A stretch of DNA of 64,000 nucleotides. Source: Marinibaculum sp040216765. Its GTDB lineage: Bacteria > Pseudomonadota > Alphaproteobacteria > Ferrovibrionales > Ferrovibrionaceae. Where the stretch lies: contig JAVJON010000036.1 in NCBI GenBank assembly GCA_040216765.1, positions 62,001 through 126,000 on the forward strand, read 5' to 3'. Position numbers and translations under genes: made by a program. A model generated the notes under the pieces. It did not search any database and was not told the DNA's origin. It worked only from the letters and a program-made list of their open reading frames with translations. Positions 61,446-64,000 of the stretch are shown in pieces. Numbering within the stretch: the stretch's first letter is position 1; each line of letters begins with the position of its first letter.

Positions 61446-61728
61446 CCGCGCGGCCCGCCGCCGCCGGCCGGGGCGGCGGGCCCTGCCCTGTCAATTATAA
61501 GTGAATGAATTCCGGATGAATTGGCCGGCCTTTCTTTGAGAAACGACTTGCAGAGGTTTGGCAGTTTTATGGATGAGCGGTCAATAAATAGCCCGGAAGA
61601 CAATAATAGCGTTCTATAAATGAACCGCTCCGACGGGCTTGTTTGACCGGCGGAATCGCGCGTGGTATGGATATTCACCACTCAGCGCCACGATGCGCGG
61701 TGATATTGTCACTTTCAGAAAATCGAAC
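61446..61728. other. AT-rich region upstream of proV (283 bp), no gene
   Basis: This is one of the lowest-GC patches in the window, with runs such as CAATTATAAGTGAATGAATT and TTCTATAAATGAA. An inverted repeat, GAGCGGT (61575-61581) and ACCGCTC (61624-61630), encloses a 42-bp AT-rich core. No recognisable riboswitch. It probably holds the promoter and regulator site(s) for the proVW transporter, which responds to osmotic stress in relatives. Confidence 0.55.
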
Positions 61729-63021
61729 ATGGAATCGCAAGAAAACAATAAGATAACTGTATCCAATCTATTCAAGGTGTTCGGCTCCGAGCCGGAAAAG
61801 GCGCTGGAGCTGTACAAGAAGGGTCTGTCGAAAGAGCAGATCCTTGCCGAGACCGGCCAGACGATTGGCGTGATCGACGCGAACTTCTCTGTGCGCGAGG
61901 GCGAGATCTTTGTCGTCATGGGCCTGTCCGGGTCCGGCAAATCGACCCTGGTGCGCCTGCTGAACCGCCTGATCGAGCCGACCGCCGGCACCGTCGTCGT
62001 CGATGGCCTGGACGTGACGGCCGCCGACACCGAGACCCTGATCGACTGCCGCCGGCGCAAGATGAGCATGGTGTTCCAGTCCTTCGCGCTGTTCCCGCAC
62101 ATGACCGCCCTGCAGAACACCCTGTTCGGCCTCGACCTGGCGGGGGTGCCGATGGCGAAGCAGCTCGACAAGGGCCGCGAGGTGCTCGACCAGGTCGGCC
62201 TGTCGCCCTGGGCGGAAAGCTATCCCGACGAACTGTCCGGCGGCATGAAGCAGCGGGTCGGCCTGGCGCGTGCGCTGGCCAACGATCCCGCGATCCTCCT
62301 GATGGACGAGGCCTTCTCCGCGCTGGACCCGCTGATCCGGGCGGAGATGCAGGACGAGCTGATGAAGCTGCAATCGGCCTTCCAGAAGACCATCGTGTTC
62401 ATCTCCCACGACCTGGACGAGGCGACCAAGATCGGCGACCGGATCGCGGTGATGGAGGGTGGCCTGATCGCGCAGATCGGCACGCCCGACGAGATCCTGA
62501 ACAGTCCGGCGAACGACTATGTCCGGTCCTTCTTCCGCGGCGTCGACATCAGCCAGGTGCTGACCGCCGGCGACATCGCCCGCAAGACCCAGGTGACCGT
62601 GCTGGACCGCCAGCATACCGGCCTGCGTGCCGCCCTCAGCCGCCTGCAGGAATATGAGCGCCAGCACGGCTATGTGGTGGATCGCGGCCAGCGCTTTCAT
62701 GGCATCGTCTCCGTCGAATCCCTGAACCGGGAGATCAAGGCGAAGGATCCGGACATGCACCGCGCGATGCTGCCCGGCGTCGAGCCGATCGCCGCGGGCA
62801 CCACGATTGCCGACATCGTCGGCCGCATCGCGGAAAGCCCCTACGGCCTGCCGGTCGTGGACGACAACCATCGCTATCTCGGCGTGATCTCCAAGACCAC
62901 CCTGCTGCAGGCCTTCGACCGCGACAGCGAGACGCCGTCCGACGAGCCATCCCCGCAGCCACCGCCGGCTCAGGCCGCGCCCGGCGAGCAGGCCGCGCCC
63001 AGCGAGCAGGCCGCGCCATGA
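61729..63021 (+). CDS. proV: Glycine betaine/L-proline ABC transporter, ATP-binding protein ProV
   Basis: ProV is the ATPase of the ProU-type osmoprotectant importer, 430 aa. It begins VSNLFKVFGSEPEKALELYKKGLSKEQILAETGQ, typical of ProV. Walker A MGLSGSGKSTLVRLLNRLI, Q-loop VFQSFALFPHMTALQNT, ABC signature ELSGGMKQRVGLARAL, Walker B ILLMDEAFSALDPLIR and the switch SHDLDEATKIGDRIA are all present. Two CBS-like repeats follow (DNHRYLGVISKTTLLQAFDRD). The Pro/Ala-rich tail EPSPQPPPAQAAPGEQAAP is an addition. ATG 61729 is preferred to ATG 61693 or upstream starts; no strong ribosome site is seen. It overlaps proW by ATGA. Confidence 0.94.
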   Translation: MESQENNKITVSNLFKVFGSEPEKALELYKKGLSKEQILAETGQTIGVIDANFSVREGEIFVVMGLSGSGKSTLVRLLNRLIEPTAGTVVVDGLDVTAADTETLIDCRRRKMSMVFQSFALFPHMTALQNTLFGLDLAGVPMAKQLDKGREVLDQVGLSPWAESYPDELSGGMKQRVGLARALANDPAILLMDEAFSALDPLIRAEMQDELMKLQSAFQKTIVFISHDLDEATKIGDRIAVMEGGLIAQIGTPDEILNSPANDYVRSFFRGVDISQVLTAGDIARKTQVTVLDRQHTGLRAALSRLQEYERQHGYVVDRGQRFHGIVSVESLNREIKAKDPDMHRAMLPGVEPIAAGTTIADIVGRIAESPYGLPVVDDNHRYLGVISKTTLLQAFDRDSETPSDEPSPQPPPAQAAPGEQAAPSEQAAP

Positions 63022-64000
63022 GCGAGATGCAGGTTGCGCAGGTGAACGAGGACGCCGTTCCGGAGGCGCAGGGCATGTCGCCCGAGGGCGCCGCCGACAA
63101 TCCCTGGGGGTCGGCCACCGCCCCGCCGGCGGAGAACGACACCGGCGAAGGCTGGCTGGATGCGGCCGGCCCGGCGCCGGAGGCGCCGCCCTTCGAGATC
63201 TTCGACCCCTTCGCCCAGACGATGCTGCCGATCGGCACCTGGATCGACAGCGGGCTGGGCTGGCTGGTGGACAATTTCCGCCCGCTGTTCCAGGCGATCC
63301 GCTGGCCGATCGACCTGCTGCTGCAGGCGATGGAGGGGCTGCTGACCGGCCTGTCGCCCTGGATCGTCCTGGCGGTGATCGGCCTTGGCGCCTGGCAGCT
63401 TGCCGGCGGCCGGCTGGCGATCGGCGCGATCCTTTCCATGATCGTCGTCGGCCTGGTCGGCGCCTGGGACGAGGCGATGGTCACCCTGTCGCTGGTGATC
63501 ACGTCGGTGCTGTTCTGCATCGCGATCGGCCTGCCGACCGGCATCTGGCTGGCGCGCAGCGACCGGGCCGCCACCGCGATGCGGCCGATCCTGGACGCCA
63601 TGCAGACCACGCCGGCCTTCGTCTACCTGGTGCCGATCGTGATGCTGTTCGGCATCGGCAACGTGCCCGGCGTCGTGGTCACCATCATCTTCGCGCTGCC
63701 GCCGCTGATCCGCCTGACCAACCTGGGCATCCGCCAGGTGCCGCCGGACCTGGTGGAGGCCGCCACCTCGTTCGGCGCCTCGCGCCGGCAGCTGCTGTAC
63801 AAGGTGCAGCTGCCGATGGCGATGCCGACGATCATGGCGGGCATCAACCAGACCCTGATGCTGGCGCTGTCGATGGTCGTGATCGCCTCGATGATCGCGG
63901 TCGGCGGGCTCGGCCAGATGGTGCTGCGCGGCATCGGCCGGCTCGACATGGGCCTGGCCGTGACCGGCGGCGTCGGCATCGTCATCCTGGCGATCATCAT
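63018..64000 (+). CDS. proW: Glycine betaine/L-proline ABC transporter permease ProW (3' end outside window)
   Basis: The frame from ATG 63018 (overlapping the proV stop) stays open to the window end, giving 327 codons. It begins with a polar stretch of about 100 residues, then hydrophobic segments (PWIVLAVIGLGAWQLAGGRL, SMIVVGLVGAWDEAMVTLSL, LFCIAIGLPTGIWLARSD) and the permease EAA-like loop VEAATSFGASRRQLLYKVQLPMAMP, which contacts ProV. The N-terminal polar extension is longer than usual. The remaining membrane part and any proX gene are outside. Confidence 0.92.
   Translation, partial: MSEMQVAQVNEDAVPEAQGMSPEGAADNPWGSATAPPAENDTGEGWLDAAGPAPEAPPFEIFDPFAQTMLPIGTWIDSGLGWLVDNFRPLFQAIRWPIDLLLQAMEGLLTGLSPWIVLAVIGLGAWQLAGGRLAIGAILSMIVVGLVGAWDEAMVTLSLVITSVLFCIAIGLPTGIWLARSDRAATAMRPILDAMQTTPAFVYLVPIVMLFGIGNVPGVVVTIIFALPPLIRLTNLGIRQVPPDLVEAATSFGASRRQLLYKVQLPMAMPTIMAGINQTLMLALSMVVIASMIAVGGLGQMVLRGIGRLDMGLAVTGGVGIVILAII

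Noticed and set aside
61446..61728. A riboswitch or attenuator ahead of proV
   Set aside because: I could not recognise the conserved core of any known riboswitch class; only a simple inverted repeat is visible.

Overview
The window is GC-rich, gene-dense chromosomal DNA from an alphaproteobacterium. The opening run ftsZ - lpxC - bamD - recN - ligA is the classical alphaproteobacterial end of the division/cell-wall cluster. The long Pro/Ala-rich FtsZ linker, tripartite tricarboxylate (TTT) and TRAP transporters, DUF1127 proteins and interspersed palindromic repeats fit a Rhodospirillales-like, metabolically broad soil or plant-associated bacterium. The lineage is inferred, not proven. I see no rRNA, tRNA, CRISPR array, transposase or prophage gene.

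Layout. 1-8,670 (+): partial ftsZ, lpxC, bamD, recN, ligA, msrA. 8,683-16,255: a CDF metal transporter and an M24 aminopeptidase (-), two tandem DUF1127 proteins (+), then uvrD-prmA (-) overlapping by ATGA. 16,559-19,141: a large methyl-accepting chemotaxis protein. 19,184-34,547: a catabolic region holding a PHP metallohydrolase, a minus-strand operon (ASST-like beta-propeller, TctC, TctB, TctA, enolase-superfamily enzyme), a divergent Fe-alcohol dehydrogenase, a giant secreted G8/CEMIP-like protein and a phytoene-desaturase-like flavoenzyme. 34,666-38,518: an HNH nuclease with a possible modified-base reader domain, a CLC transporter, a pentapeptide protein and a thioesterase. 38,689-43,476: a GlcD-like oxidase, a dehalogenase-like hydrolase, a SpoIIAA-like protein and an ECF sigma/anti-sigma/secreted-protein cluster. 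43,771-52,790: a MocR regulator convergent with a TRAP-hyuAB-aldolase operon. 53,012-61,445: rutR plus three SDR genes (-), divergent from preT-preA-amidase and a 2OG-Fe oxygenase (+). 61,729-64,000: proV and partial proW of a glycine betaine/proline ABC importer.

Two regulatory stories stand out. First, four copies of an 18-bp palindrome (best copy GTCAACCATTTGGTTGAC) lie 39-105 bp upstream of the PHP hydrolase, the ASST/TTT/enolase operon, the Fe-ADH and the flavoenzyme. They tie these scattered genes into one apparent regulon for uptake and oxidation of an unknown carboxylate, with no regulator in the window. Second, the rutR/preT intergenic region carries a near-perfect RutR box (TTGACCAATTGGTCAG). 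This links a RutR homologue to the reductive (PreT/PreA) pyrimidine route rather than the Rut monooxygenase route. No dihydropyrimidinase is present, and three SDR genes are co-transcribed with the regulator.

Palindromic intergenic repeats occur in four clear blocks (about 20.8, 32.6, 40.1 and 60.3 kb), with a weak relative at 24.4 kb. One block is a 167-bp tandem duplication that has copied the start region of the hydrolase gene.
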